Assembly (NCBI RefSeq): GCF_030518155.1 | Contig: NZ_JAULRU010000319.1 | Span: forward strand, 62,001 to 126,000 | DNA length: 64,000 nucleotides | Source of the DNA: Gilvimarinus gilvus | Lineage (GTDB): Bacteria > Pseudomonadota > Gammaproteobacteria > Pseudomonadales > Cellvibrionaceae | Reading direction: 5' to 3' | Shown: positions 54,612 through 62,521 of the stretch, in pieces | Position numbering within the stretch: the first letter of the stretch is position 1 | Layout of the letters: each line of letters opens with the position of its first letter | The notes under the pieces: model-generated | What the model saw: only the letters and a program-made list of their open reading frames with translations | Told to the model about the DNA's origin: nothing | Databases searched by the model: none | Translations under genes and position numbers: made by a program

Positions 54612-55292
54612 ATGCGACTGCTTATTGTCGAAGACGATGCCACGCTCAATCAATCCATTGTTGAACAATGTCAAGACGCAGGTTTTGCCTGCGACAGCGC
54701 GCTCGATGGTCGCGACGGTTTGTTTCTCGCCACGGAGCACCAATACGACCTGGCCATCATCGATCTCGGTTTGCCCCAGATCGATGGCATCAGCCTGATT
54801 CGCAAAGTCCGCGACGCCAACATTCATTACCCGATACTCATTCTAACCGCTCGCGATGCCTGGCAAGACAAAGTCGAAGGCCTGGAAGCGGGTGCTGATG
54901 ACTACCTAACCAAACCCTTCCACCCCGAAGAATTGATGGCAAGGGTGCAGGCCTTGCTTCGACGCGCCTACGGCCTTGCTAAAAGTGTTGCCACCTTTGG
55001 CCCACTAGAGCTGGACACCGGCGCAAAAACGGTGCGACTGCAAGGTAAGACAGTGGAACTCACCAGCTACGAATACAACACACTTGCCTATCTGGCATTA
55101 AACGCGGGCAAAGCCATTTCTAAAACTGAATTGACCGAGCACCTATATGATCAGGATTTTGACCGGGATAGCAATGTCATTGAGGTATTTATCGGCCGGC
55201 TGCGTAAAAAACTAGACCCGGATGGCAGCCTAAACCTCATTGCCACCCAGCGCGGAATGGGCTATCGATTCAACCTGGAGCAGTCGGGCTAG
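54612..55292 (+). CDS. OmpR-family response regulator (PhoP/QseB-like)
   Basis: 226 residues. Receiver domain 1-120 with acidic pocket VEDD, phospho-acceptor Asp51 in AIIDLGLP, Thr in ILTARD, and Lys in YLTKPF. Winged-helix DNA-binding domain about 125-222 (LTSYEYNTLAYLALNAGK, SNVIEVFIGRLRKKL, IATQRGMGYRF). AAGGAGGG is upstream of the ATG. The stop codon overlaps the kinase start by one base. Related systems respond to divalent cations or cationic peptides; the signal here is inferred only. Confidence 0.95.
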   Translation: MRLLIVEDDATLNQSIVEQCQDAGFACDSALDGRDGLFLATEHQYDLAIIDLGLPQIDGISLIRKVRDANIHYPILILTARDAWQDKVEGLEAGADDYLTKPFHPEELMARVQALLRRAYGLAKSVATFGPLELDTGAKTVRLQGKTVELTSYEYNTLAYLALNAGKAISKTELTEHLYDQDFDRDSNVIEVFIGRLRKKLDPDGSLNLIATQRGMGYRFNLEQSG

Positions 55293-56656
55293 TGGCACAA
55301 ACCACACTCAAAACACGACTGCTTGTAGGCTCACTGGTTGTGCTACCGCTGGTACTAATTTTGGCTGGCCTGGCGCAAGACAAGGCCTTTCGCAGTAGCC
55401 TTCTTGCGGCCGAGCAGGTTCGCTTAGAGCGGTACTTTTACTTACTGTTTTCTCTGGCAGAGATGACGGACAACACCCTTTCCTTACCTTCAGTACTGAT
55501 CGAGCCAGATTTAGAGCAACCAAATTCAGGTGTGCAAGCCTACGTCTACAACGCTCAGGATGAACTTATTTGGCAGTCGGCTTCAAGCCAACTCACTGAT
55601 CCGATTCCAACCGCCAATGCTTTTGGCCTTCATGACCGACCGGGCGAGTTGATAATTTCGCACCAACCCAAGGATCGCAGTGATAGTTTTTATGCCAGTT
55701 TTGACGTACTGTGGGAGTCTAACAACAATGTTACAAATCCCTACCGTTTCGCGCTGGTGCACAGCGGAGAAAGCTACTACAGTGGTCTCAACGCTTTTCG
55801 CCAACAGCAGTGGCGCGGCCTTTTACTGGCAACAGCGGCCGTCATTTTTCTCCAGTCCATTCTGTTGGCGTGGGCGCTGAGGCCACTGCAACACCTTGCT
55901 CGCGCCTTGGGGCGCATGCACAGCGGCGAAACCGCCCAGTTAAATGGTGAGTTTCCCGGAGAAATTCAAACCGTAGTGAATCGACTCAACCGCGTTTTGG
56001 AAGGCGAAAGCCGACTGCGAAAGCGCTACCGAAACAGCTTAAGTGATCTGGCACACAGCCTGAAAACACCGCTGGCAGTGCTAAAATCAGCCCGAATCCC
56101 CAACGGCGCCCGTGACTACGGACAACAGGTGCTAGAACAAGTCGAAAGGATGGATCAAGTAGTGAAATACCAATTGCAACGAGCTGCAAACCAACAAGGT
56201 TCTGGAACCCGGACACGCGTCCCACTGGCAGAGGCCGCGGACCGAATAACAGCCTCACTGAAAAAGATATACCGTGATAAACACGTCAACTTCACAATCG
56301 ACGTAAGCCCCCGTCTCGCCTTTGTTGGCGACGAACAAGATCTATTAGAAATTCTCGGCAACTTGTTAGATAACGCGAGTAAGTATGGCAAGGGGCAAGT
56401 CACCGTAAGCGCACAGCTAAAGGCCGATCAACTGCAAATCACCGTCGATGACGATGGCGACGGCATCGCCGAAACCTTGCACAACAATTCTCTCGAAAGG
56501 GGCGCCCGTCTCGACACATCAAAACCTGGCCAAGGCATTGGCCTGGCCATATGCGCCGATATCGCCGCGGGCTATCACGGTCATTTGAAAATTTCTCGCT
56601 CACCTCTGGGCGGGGCAAGGTTTACCGTGAAGCTGCCGGGATGTGAGATAAACTAA
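55292..56656 (+). CDS. Sensor histidine kinase (PhoQ-like)
   Basis: 454 residues. GTG start overlaps the regulator stop by one base. Membrane helices at about 9-29 and 173-195 flank a periplasmic domain (about 32-170) with acidic stretches such as PDLEQPNSGVQAYVYN. HAMP about 195-245, phospho-acceptor His in LSDLAHSLKTPLAVLKS, and ATPase domain with NLLDNASKYG, DDGDGI and GQGIGLAICADIA. The HSLKTPL box and short HAMP resemble PhoQ. Ligand unknown. Confidence 0.94.
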   Translation: MAQTTLKTRLLVGSLVVLPLVLILAGLAQDKAFRSSLLAAEQVRLERYFYLLFSLAEMTDNTLSLPSVLIEPDLEQPNSGVQAYVYNAQDELIWQSASSQLTDPIPTANAFGLHDRPGELIISHQPKDRSDSFYASFDVLWESNNNVTNPYRFALVHSGESYYSGLNAFRQQQWRGLLLATAAVIFLQSILLAWALRPLQHLARALGRMHSGETAQLNGEFPGEIQTVVNRLNRVLEGESRLRKRYRNSLSDLAHSLKTPLAVLKSARIPNGARDYGQQVLEQVERMDQVVKYQLQRAANQQGSGTRTRVPLAEAADRITASLKKIYRDKHVNFTIDVSPRLAFVGDEQDLLEILGNLLDNASKYGKGQVTVSAQLKADQLQITVDDDGDGIAETLHNNSLERGARLDTSKPGQGIGLAICADIAAGYHGHLKISRSPLGGARFTVKLPGCEIN

Positions 56657-56663
56657 AAAGATC

Positions 56664-56691
56664 TGAGGTCTGAGGTCTGAGGTCTGAGGTC
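56664..56691 (+). repeat. Heptamer tandem repeat, TGAGGTC x4
   Basis: Four perfect copies of TGAGGTC, directly preceded by TC, starting 8 bases after the kinase stop codon. It is followed by CCGACGTCAGAC, a relative of the element seen at 61972-62002. Confidence 0.95.
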
Positions 56692-56720
56692 ATCCGACGT
56701 CAGACATCAAGCGCTTTTCC

Positions 56721-56748
56721 CGTACCCCGTACCCCGTACCCCGTACCC
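56721..56748 (+). repeat. Heptamer tandem repeat, CGTACCC x4
   Basis: Four perfect copies of CGTACCC, the same unit length and copy number as the TGAGGTC array 30 bases upstream but with unrelated sequence. Confidence 0.95.
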
Positions 56749-56763
56749 ACTATTCCAACCCCC

Positions 56764-56799
56764 AAACAAAAAACGGGGCAAACCAAATGGTTTGCCCCG
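56764..56799 (-). terminator. Rho-independent terminator of the porin gene
   Basis: Minus strand: perfect 11-pair stem (CGGGGCAAACC and its complement, 56774-56799) with a four-base loop, followed by TTTTTTGTTTG. It lies about 60 bases after the stop of the TorF-like gene. Confidence 0.93.
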
Positions 56800-56859
56800 A
56801 GAGCTTCATGCTCGCTGTTTAATCTGTCAGCGAAACAGATTCTAAGACTGACTAGTTAC

Positions 56860-57516
56860 TTAGAATTCGATTGGCAAGCTCAGAGATACGATGAATTTAG
56901 TGTCATCGTCATAAGAGCCATCTACGTCGTCAACTACCTGACCCAGAGTAAAGCTCAGGTTGTCGTTGAATGCGTAGCCCAAATCAACGTGCGCCAGATC
57001 ATCTTCGTGCAGACCGTAGGTCACGCTGAACTTATCAAAAGTGGCGCCGACAGTGGCGTACCAGTACTCATCCAGGTCTTCCAGACCGTGGTAGTAAGTG
57101 ACCGCAACAGGACCAAGACCCAGAGACACAACCGCTTCGGTCAAATCACCGATGTCTGGCGAGGCGTCGTTGCCCATGTCGTCAGTAGCACTTGGGTAGT
57201 TGTAGTTCCAGAGGCTAACGTCGTAAGTGAAGCTACCGGCTTCACCGCCAAAACCAACGTACAGGTCATACTCTTGGCCCAGGCCAGCATCACCAGAAGA
57301 ACCCCATACACCACCATAGAAGCCACCAGCGCTCAGGGTGATGTCGCCAGAAATTGCTGGATCGCCGTTACCCAAGTCCAGACCACGCCAGTAGTACATA
57401 TTGGCAGCGCCTACCGATGCAGACACCTCTGCGTTGGCAACCGGTGCTACAGCACTCAAGGCAATAGCAGAAGCGGCAACAGCGCTGGCCAACACTTTTT
57501 TGTTCATCATCTTCAT
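56860..57516 (-). CDS. TorF-family putative porin
   Basis: 218 residues. Signal peptide about 1-29 (cut after VANA). The mature start EVSASVGAANMYYWRGLDLGNGDPAISGDI is the TorF (TIGR02001/Gcw_chp) signature; the rest alternates polar and aromatic residues as a small beta-barrel and ends in Phe, as usual for outer-membrane barrels. GAGGAAG lies close to the ATG. The transport substrate is unproven. A sigma-54-like promoter and an NtrC-like site upstream point to nitrogen control. Codon use looks like a highly expressed gene. Confidence 0.9.
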   Translation of the reverse strand: MKMMNKKVLASAVAASAIALSAVAPVANAEVSASVGAANMYYWRGLDLGNGDPAISGDITLSAGGFYGGVWGSSGDAGLGQEYDLYVGFGGEAGSFTYDVSLWNYNYPSATDDMGNDASPDIGDLTEAVVSLGLGPVAVTYYHGLEDLDEYWYATVGATFDKFSVTYGLHEDDLAHVDLGYAFNDNLSFTLGQVVDDVDGSYDDDTKFIVSLSLPIEF

Positions 57517-57608
57517 GAAATCTTCCTCTAGTTTCTAATGGCAGTAATGAATGTCTTTTTTTGGTTAGCTGTATCGATTAGCACACCGAACGAGCTTGAC
57601 CGACATAT

Positions 57609-57624
57609 AGCGAAGACCGAGCCA
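57609..57624 (-). promoter_or_regulatory. Candidate sigma-54 (-24/-12) promoter of the TorF-like porin gene
   Basis: Minus strand TGGCTCGGTCTTCGCT against consensus TGGCACGnnnnTTGCW: two core mismatches, with the essential GG and GC kept at the required 10-base spacing. Transcription would begin about 80 bases before the ATG. Confidence 0.5.
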
Positions 57625-57698
57625 ACTTGACTTATCCCTTAAATTACAACAACTTAGAAATCTTCAAGAGAAAAACATAAGGTGAGAAAATGGGCGCG

Positions 57699-57715
57699 AG
57701 CACCACAACCGTGCA
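57699..57715. promoter_or_regulatory. Candidate NtrC-binding site
   Basis: AGCAC-N7-GTGCA compared with the NtrC consensus TGCAC-N7-GTGCA: nine of ten specified bases match. The centre is about 109 bases upstream of the start expected from the sigma-54-like element, the normal enhancer distance. A weaker half-site (TGCAC) lies at 57741-57745. Confidence 0.45.
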
Positions 57716-57763
57716 TTTCAAAATAAAGACCGCACACAACTGCACCAATTTGCATCACCAAGC

Positions 57764-58639
57764 TTAAGCGGGCGACCTCCCTCGCCAAAACCAGAGATCC
57801 AGGTAAATGATTAAGGCACCGATAATCACCCCCGCCCCCACGATTGATGAGGCGGGCAGCTCCTCCTGAGCAACTAACACCCCGAGCAGCAGCGACAAAA
57901 CAGGCGCTATCAGGGTAATCAAGGACACGGCTGTCGCCTTCATGCGTGCCAACACGAAGAAAAAGAGCGTAAACCCCAGCAGCGATCCACCGAGCGATAG
58001 ATAAACAATGGCAGAGAAAGACTTAATACTGTAGTGCCATTGCCCTCCTATAAGTGCCCACAGCAACAGCAGCCCTGGCAACGCAAATAACAGTGCACCT
58101 ACGGTTTGATTAAAAGCATCCACTGGAGTATTCAGGCGCTTTAACCAGACCGAGCTGGCGCTAAAAATAGTACAAGCAGCAAGCATACCGACGACCCCAG
58201 GCCAAGAATTGGGCGCCACAGATAACTGGCCCGAAAATACCAATGCAAGACCCGCTACCGCAGCGATCAGAGCAGCCAGGCGCCGGGCAGTAAAAGCCGT
58301 TTCCCCCAGCAGCCACCAACTGAAAAAGCCCGTCACAAAAGGTGAAAATGCAAACACAATTGCCATTGCGCCCGAGGGGATAAATTGCGCCGACCAATAG
58401 ACCAAGGGCATACCCGGAAAGATCCCCAGCGATGCCGCCAAATAGACCTTCCACACCCCGGGGCGATCGAATAGGGCTCGGCCCAGCGACACATTAATTA
58501 GCATTGCCACCAAAAGTGCGATTGACATGCGCATCGTTACGGCCGCCATAAAACTGCCCGAGCCGTTGCTCCACTGGATAGCCAGCGGAGTGGTACTCCA
58601 GATAAGAACAACAAATAAATAAGCGATTGACGTTTGCAT
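57764..58639 (-). CDS. EamA/DMT-family transporter
   Basis: Inner-membrane exporter of the drug/metabolite family. It has 291 residues, ten predicted helices and two EamA repeats (about 3-138 and 150-285), each opening with a VVLIWSTTPLAIQW- or LYLSLGGSLLGFTLFFF-type segment. Substrate unknown; family members export amino acids, nucleosides or other metabolites. Monocistronic, 247 bases before the porin gene on the same strand. Confidence 0.9.
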   Translation of the reverse strand: MQTSIAYLFVVLIWSTTPLAIQWSNGSGSFMAAVTMRMSIALLVAMLINVSLGRALFDRPGVWKVYLAASLGIFPGMPLVYWSAQFIPSGAMAIVFAFSPFVTGFFSWWLLGETAFTARRLAALIAAVAGLALVFSGQLSVAPNSWPGVVGMLAACTIFSASSVWLKRLNTPVDAFNQTVGALLFALPGLLLLWALIGGQWHYSIKSFSAIVYLSLGGSLLGFTLFFFVLARMKATAVSLITLIAPVLSLLLGVLVAQEELPASSIVGAGVIIGALIIYLDLWFWRGRSPA

Positions 58640-58696
58640 GGTAGCTGCCTGTAATCTTAATTACCGGCCGCCATCTACGCACTTAAACCAAAACAA

Positions 58697-58727
58697 AAAA
58701 GGCCGCAGTGTGTAGCAGCGGCCTTTT
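58697..58727 (-). terminator. Intrinsic terminator after a small minus-strand unit
   Basis: Perfect 10-pair stem (AAAAGGCCGC with GCGGCCTTTT) and an 11-base loop. Read on the minus strand it ends in TTTTTTGTTTTGG. It is downstream of the 35-codon ORF and upstream of the DMT gene, so it must end a transcript coming from 58.75-58.9 kb. Confidence 0.85.
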
Positions 58728-58749
58728 CATTTTAATTGTGAGAATATTG

Positions 58750-58857
58750 TTAAAGCTTCTTCATCAACCACAATTTTGCCGCACGCAACCACCAGACCGC
58801 CAGCCAGACTCGGCGCAGTGCAAGATCAATTCGTTTGGCAAAATTTAATTGTGTCAT
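58750..58857 (-). CDS. Possible 35-residue Trp-rich small protein
   Basis: ATG to TAA, 35 codons. The peptide is basic and amphipathic, with four Trp in its second half (RVWLAVWWLRAAKLWLMKK), consistent with membrane binding. No clear ribosome-binding site is seen (AAAAAG at best). Supporting context: a candidate promoter 43 bases upstream and an intrinsic terminator 22 bases downstream, with no other gene between. Alternatively the unit is a non-coding RNA of about 190 bases. I do not recognise a family. Confidence 0.35.
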   Translation of the reverse strand: MTQLNFAKRIDLALRRVWLAVWWLRAAKLWLMKKL

Positions 58858-58899
58858 CGATACTTTTTGTTTGATTAGTTTCAACAATACCAAAACACT

Positions 58900-58928
58900 A
58901 ATGTAGCGATTCTTGTGTATCTTCACAA
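58900..58928 (-). promoter_or_regulatory. Candidate promoter of the small minus-strand unit, overlapping a palindrome
   Basis: Minus strand TTGTGA (58923-58928), 17-base spacer, TACATT (58900-58905): 4/6 each. A 6-base inverted repeat CTTGTG-N6-CACAAG (58912-58929) covers the -35 and part of the spacer and could be an operator for this unit or for the divergent cca gene. Confidence 0.35.
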
Positions 58929-59007
58929 GTGTTTAATGCGACAATAAACAGCTGCACAACCCCACGACCCAACGACTCATGAAAAAAAGGCTAGACTCTT
59001 GACTGGT

Positions 59008-60261
59008 ATGGACATTTATCTTGTCGGCGGCGCTGTTCGCGATCAACTACTCGGCTATCCCTATTCGGAAAAAGACTGGGTTGTCGTAGGTGCCAGCCCG
59101 CAAGCCATGTCTGAACTTGGGTTTACTCCAGTCGGAAAAGATTTCCCGGTTTTTTTACACCCGGAAACGAAAGAAGAATACGCGTTAGCACGTACCGAAC
59201 GAAAAACCGGGCGCGGCTATGCCGGCTTTCACTTTGACTGCGCAAGCGATATATCCCTTGAAGATGACTTGCGACGGCGCGACCTTACCATCAATGCCAT
59301 TGCCCAAACCGACACCGGGCAGCTGGTAGATCCGTACGGCGGCGCGCACGACATTGAGAACAGAGTATTGCGCCATGTGAGCGAGGCTTTTAGCGAAGAT
59401 CCGGTGCGTATTTTACGGGTGGCGAGATTTGCCGCGCGCTATCACCATATGGGTTTTACCGTTGCGGCTCAAACCATGCAACTCATGACAGAGATGGTCG
59501 AAACAGGCGAGGCCGACCACTTAGTCGCCGAGCGGGTCTGGAAAGAAATGTCTCGGGCGCTTACCGAGAAAAACCCGGAGGTCTTTATCCAGACTCTGAA
59601 AGACTGTGGCGCTTTGGCAAAAACAATGCCTGAAATAGAGGCCTTATTTGGCGTGCCGCAACCTGCCAAACATCATCCGGAAATAGACACAGGCCTGCAC
59701 ACCCTTATGGTGCTACACCAGGCCTGTCGGCTTAGCGACAGTCCGACGGTCAGATTTGCAGCGCTTATGCACGACCTGGGTAAAGCTCTGACACCTGAGC
59801 AAGACTGGCCCCGTCATCACGGCCACGAAAAAACCGGACTAAAGCCTATACAATCACTATGCCAGCGCCTGGCTGTCCCCAACGACTACCGCGACCTGGC
59901 ATTGCTGACATGCGAGTTTCACACTCATGCCCACAGAGCACAGGAACTTAAACCTGCGACGATATTCAAATTGTTTAAGCGCCTCGATGCACAGCGCCGC
60001 CCGGAGCGATTCGAACAATTTTTATTGGCCTGCGAGGCAGATGCCAAAGGGCGTACCGGGTTCGAACAGTGCGAGTACCCACAGGCCACATTTTTGCAAG
60101 GAGCCCTAGACGCATGCAATAGTGTCAACCCGAAAGACCTTTTGGCGGCGGGCTTTTCCGGTGCACAGCTGGGCCAGCAGCTGGAGCGCCAGCGCATCGC
60201 CGCCATTGCCGAGTACAAACACAACGTGTCTACCACCAACGAGCTAAGCCGCAAATCATGA
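59008..60261 (+). CDS. cca: CCA-adding enzyme, multifunctional (tRNA nucleotidyltransferase)
   Basis: Adds or repairs the 3' CCA of tRNA. ATG at 59008 gives 417 residues starting MDIYLVGGAVRDQLLG; a TTG three codons upstream has AAAAGG eight bases before it and is a real alternative. Class II nucleotidyltransferase: GGAVRD, metal pair in EKDWVVVG, RRDLTINAIA, and EDPVRILRVARFAARY. The C-terminal HD domain (ALMHDLGKAL, HGHEKTGL) gives the phosphohydrolase activity of the long gammaproteobacterial form. Overlaps the next gene by 4 bases. Confidence 0.96.
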   Translation: MDIYLVGGAVRDQLLGYPYSEKDWVVVGASPQAMSELGFTPVGKDFPVFLHPETKEEYALARTERKTGRGYAGFHFDCASDISLEDDLRRRDLTINAIAQTDTGQLVDPYGGAHDIENRVLRHVSEAFSEDPVRILRVARFAARYHHMGFTVAAQTMQLMTEMVETGEADHLVAERVWKEMSRALTEKNPEVFIQTLKDCGALAKTMPEIEALFGVPQPAKHHPEIDTGLHTLMVLHQACRLSDSPTVRFAALMHDLGKALTPEQDWPRHHGHEKTGLKPIQSLCQRLAVPNDYRDLALLTCEFHTHAHRAQELKPATIFKLFKRLDAQRRPERFEQFLLACEADAKGRTGFEQCEYPQATFLQGALDACNSVNPKDLLAAGFSGAQLGQQLERQRIAAIAEYKHNVSTTNELSRKS

Positions 60262-61001
60262 CAGATTCCCCCGTTGCACTCATTACCGGCGGCGCCCGGC
60301 GCATAGGCGCTGCCATTGCCCGCAAACTGCACAGCGCCGGTTGGCGCTTAGTCATTCACTGCCATCACTCTCTCAGCGATGCGGAACAACTCGCGGGGCA
60401 GCTAAACAGTCAACGGGCAGCGAGCGTCAATGTACTCAGCGCCGATTTGTGCGCGATGGACCAAGTAAAGACTCTTGCCGATAGCGCCCTGACGAGTTTC
60501 GGTCAGATCAACGCGCTCATTAACAACGCGTCGAGCTTTTACCCTACCGCCATCGGCGAAGCCTGCGAAAGTCAGTGGGATGATTTAATCGGCAGCAACC
60601 TCAAAGCTCCATTTTTTCTTAGCCAGCACCTGACCCCGGCCCTGACCGCCAGTAAAGGCTGCATTGTTAACATTGCCGACATTCACGCTGAGCGCCCTCT
60701 TAAAGGCCACAGCATTTACTGTATCGCTAAGGCTGGCAATGTTATGTTGACGAAAACCTTGGCTCGTGAGCTCGCACCCGACGTTCGCGTCAATGGCATC
60801 GCACCCGGTGCAATCGCTTGGCCGGAGGATGCCGCCGCCCTATCGGAGGCCGAACAGAGCGCTATACTGCAAAGAGTTGCACTGGGGCGCACCGGCGAGC
60901 CCGACGACATCGCCCGCACCGTTGCCTTTTTGTTACACGACGCGCCCTACATCAGCGGCCAAATTATCGCCGTAGATGGCGGACGGACACTTCAGGGTTA
61001 A
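60258..61001 (+). CDS. Pteridine reductase (short-chain dehydrogenase)
   Basis: Reduces pterins or dihydrofolate with NADPH; PTR1/FolM-like. It has 247 residues, a Rossmann fold with TGGARRIGAAIA: the TGxxxRxG form is diagnostic of pteridine reductases among SDRs. INNASSFYPT, the catalytic YCIAKAG (YxxxK) and LGRTGEPDDIARTVAFLL follow. Coupled to cca by a 4-base overlap. folK and folB lie about 1 kb downstream on the other strand, consistent with a folate/pterin role. Confidence 0.9.
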   Translation: MTDSPVALITGGARRIGAAIARKLHSAGWRLVIHCHHSLSDAEQLAGQLNSQRAASVNVLSADLCAMDQVKTLADSALTSFGQINALINNASSFYPTAIGEACESQWDDLIGSNLKAPFFLSQHLTPALTASKGCIVNIADIHAERPLKGHSIYCIAKAGNVMLTKTLARELAPDVRVNGIAPGAIAWPEDAAALSEAEQSAILQRVALGRTGEPDDIARTVAFLLHDAPYISGQIIAVDGGRTLQG

Positions 61002-61005
61002 CACT

Positions 61006-61971
61006 ATGATCAAGACGCTGTGGCTAACAGACGACAATGCAAGGAGCGAAGGCGGCGCCGAGCAAATTGAACGCTGGCAGCACACCCAGAATGGTTACTT
61101 GTGGGTGGACATTCTTAGCGAAAACATCACCAGCGAAAAAGAGGTGTTGATTTCACTCGGCTGCCATCCCCTTGCGGTGGAAGATGCTCAACGCAAACGC
61201 CACCCACCAAAAGTCGAAGATTTCGATGATCAGGTCCTGATTTTATATCGCGGTATTACCGATTTTGACGAAGATCTAAACGTCACTTTAGTACCCATCG
61301 CGATGTTCGCTGCCGAGCGTTTATTAATCACGGTGCATCAAGGCAAATCTCTCAGCATTCAGCAACACTGGAACAACTCCAATGGCGACTTGCTGAGGCA
61401 ACCGCCGCTGCTCGCCACGCGCATCATGCACTACTCTGTGGGCCGCCACATAGATGCGGTGCTAACGTTTGAGGAACGCGTTAATGAGCTCGAAGATGCT
61501 ATGCAAGAACGTCCGAACGATGACATTATGCGCTTGCTCATTTCATACAAATCACGCCTGCGAAAATTAAAGCGCGTGTTTAGCTATCACGAGCGGATCG
61601 CTCAAGTATTGTTAAAAGAAACGCCGACTGTGTTCAAAAGCACCACCGATGATATTGCTCACTCGATGCAAGACCTCTACGACCGCTGCGAGCGAGTACA
61701 CAGCCTCGCCACCATGTTCTACGAAATTTGCGGCGACCTGATTGAGGGCTACCTCTCGCTTACCTCGCACATGCTCAACAACACCATGCGCGTACTTACC
61801 GTGATAACCGCGATTTTCGTTCCACTCACCTTTATCGCCGGCATTTACGGCATGAACTTCGAATACATACCCGAGCTGCAGTTTCGCAACGGCTACTTTA
61901 TTGTGATGGGGCTGATGAGCCTGGTGGGTATCGGGTTGTTGGCGCTGTTTCGAAAGCTGAAGTGGCTATAA
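61006..61971 (+). CDS. CorA-family divalent cation transporter
   Basis: ATG at 61006 gives 321 residues (MIKTLWLTDDNAR). Long cytoplasmic funnel domain with charged helices (about 1-255), then two C-terminal membrane helices with the selectivity motif YGMNFEYIPE. The C-terminus is basic (FRKLKWL). GMN supports Mg2+ (or Co2+/Ni2+/Zn2+) transport; the sequence does not distinguish CorA from ZntB with certainty. Starts 4 bases after the pteridine reductase stop. Its 3' end runs into a GTCTGACG repeat. Confidence 0.9.
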   Translation: MIKTLWLTDDNARSEGGAEQIERWQHTQNGYLWVDILSENITSEKEVLISLGCHPLAVEDAQRKRHPPKVEDFDDQVLILYRGITDFDEDLNVTLVPIAMFAAERLLITVHQGKSLSIQQHWNNSNGDLLRQPPLLATRIMHYSVGRHIDAVLTFEERVNELEDAMQERPNDDIMRLLISYKSRLRKLKRVFSYHERIAQVLLKETPTVFKSTTDDIAHSMQDLYDRCERVHSLATMFYEICGDLIEGYLSLTSHMLNNTMRVLTVITAIFVPLTFIAGIYGMNFEYIPELQFRNGYFIVMGLMSLVGIGLLALFRKLKWL

Positions 61972-62002
61972 ACGTCTGACGTCAGTCGTCGGACGTCTGA
62001 CG
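61972..62002 (+). repeat. ACGTCTGACG direct repeat with palindromic centre
   Basis: ACGTCTGACG at 61972-61981 and 61993-62002, with a perfect CTGACGTCAG palindrome at 61976-61985. Lies between the convergent corA and folK stops and supplies the last FolK codons. Related GTCAGTCGTC and GACGTCAGAC strings occur at 62889-62898 and 56695-56704. Confidence 0.8.
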
Positions 62003-62521
62003 AGCAGTGTTTAGCTGCGATATCTGCCGCCCCCGCCACTCAAACGACACCGCCCACAGCTTTTGTTGGGCAGAGTCATACTCTTGCCAGAGTGAACGAT
62101 ACGTTTTTTGCGCAACGGGATGGCGCTGCTCTGGAGCCAGCTCTGACAATGGCAACAATACAAACGCATTTTTGGTAATTTCATCTCGCGGGAGCTGCAC
62201 TCCTCCCGCTTCCCCGCAGAAATCGTCGTAGGTGAGAATATCGATATCCAGAGTCCGCGGACTGAACTTGGGGCCGCTGCGGTCCCGGCCATTGGCGTCC
62301 TCTATCTGCTTTAACGTTTGCGACAAATCAGCCAGACTTTCCGCGGTTTCAATACCCACGACCAGATTGAGAAAATTACTCCCGGCAAACCCCACCGCCT
62401 CGCTCTCATAGACGGTGGATATAGTCAGCTCGCCAAAACGCAGCGCCAGTGCATCTAGTGCCGCGGCTATATGCCTATAGCGATCAATATTGCTACCCAA
62501 ACTCAAATAGACTCGGCTCAT
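61982..62521 (-). CDS. folK: 6-hydroxymethyl-7,8-dihydropterin pyrophosphokinase FolK
   Basis: Activates dihydropterin for joining to p-aminobenzoate in folate synthesis. It has 179 residues. VYLSLGSNIDRYRHI at the start, NLVVGIET, and the signature DRSGPKFSPRTLDIDILTYDD with substrate Arg and Mg-binding Asp. LPRDEITKNAFVLLPLSEL follows. Overlaps folB by 4 bases. The last six or so residues (RQTSDD) are encoded by the dispersed repeat. Confidence 0.96.
   Translation of the reverse strand: MSRVYLSLGSNIDRYRHIAAALDALALRFGELTISTVYESEAVGFAGSNFLNLVVGIETAESLADLSQTLKQIEDANGRDRSGPKFSPRTLDIDILTYDDFCGEAGGVQLPRDEITKNAFVLLPLSELAPEQRHPVAQKTYRSLWQEYDSAQQKLWAVSFEWRGRQISQLNTARQTSDD

Noticed and set aside
57690-57767. 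25-codon plus-strand ORF with AAGGTGAG upstream
   Set aside because: It lies over the NtrC-like site and porin regulatory region, has no terminator or promoter of its own, and ends at the DMT transporter stop. A chance ORF is more likely.
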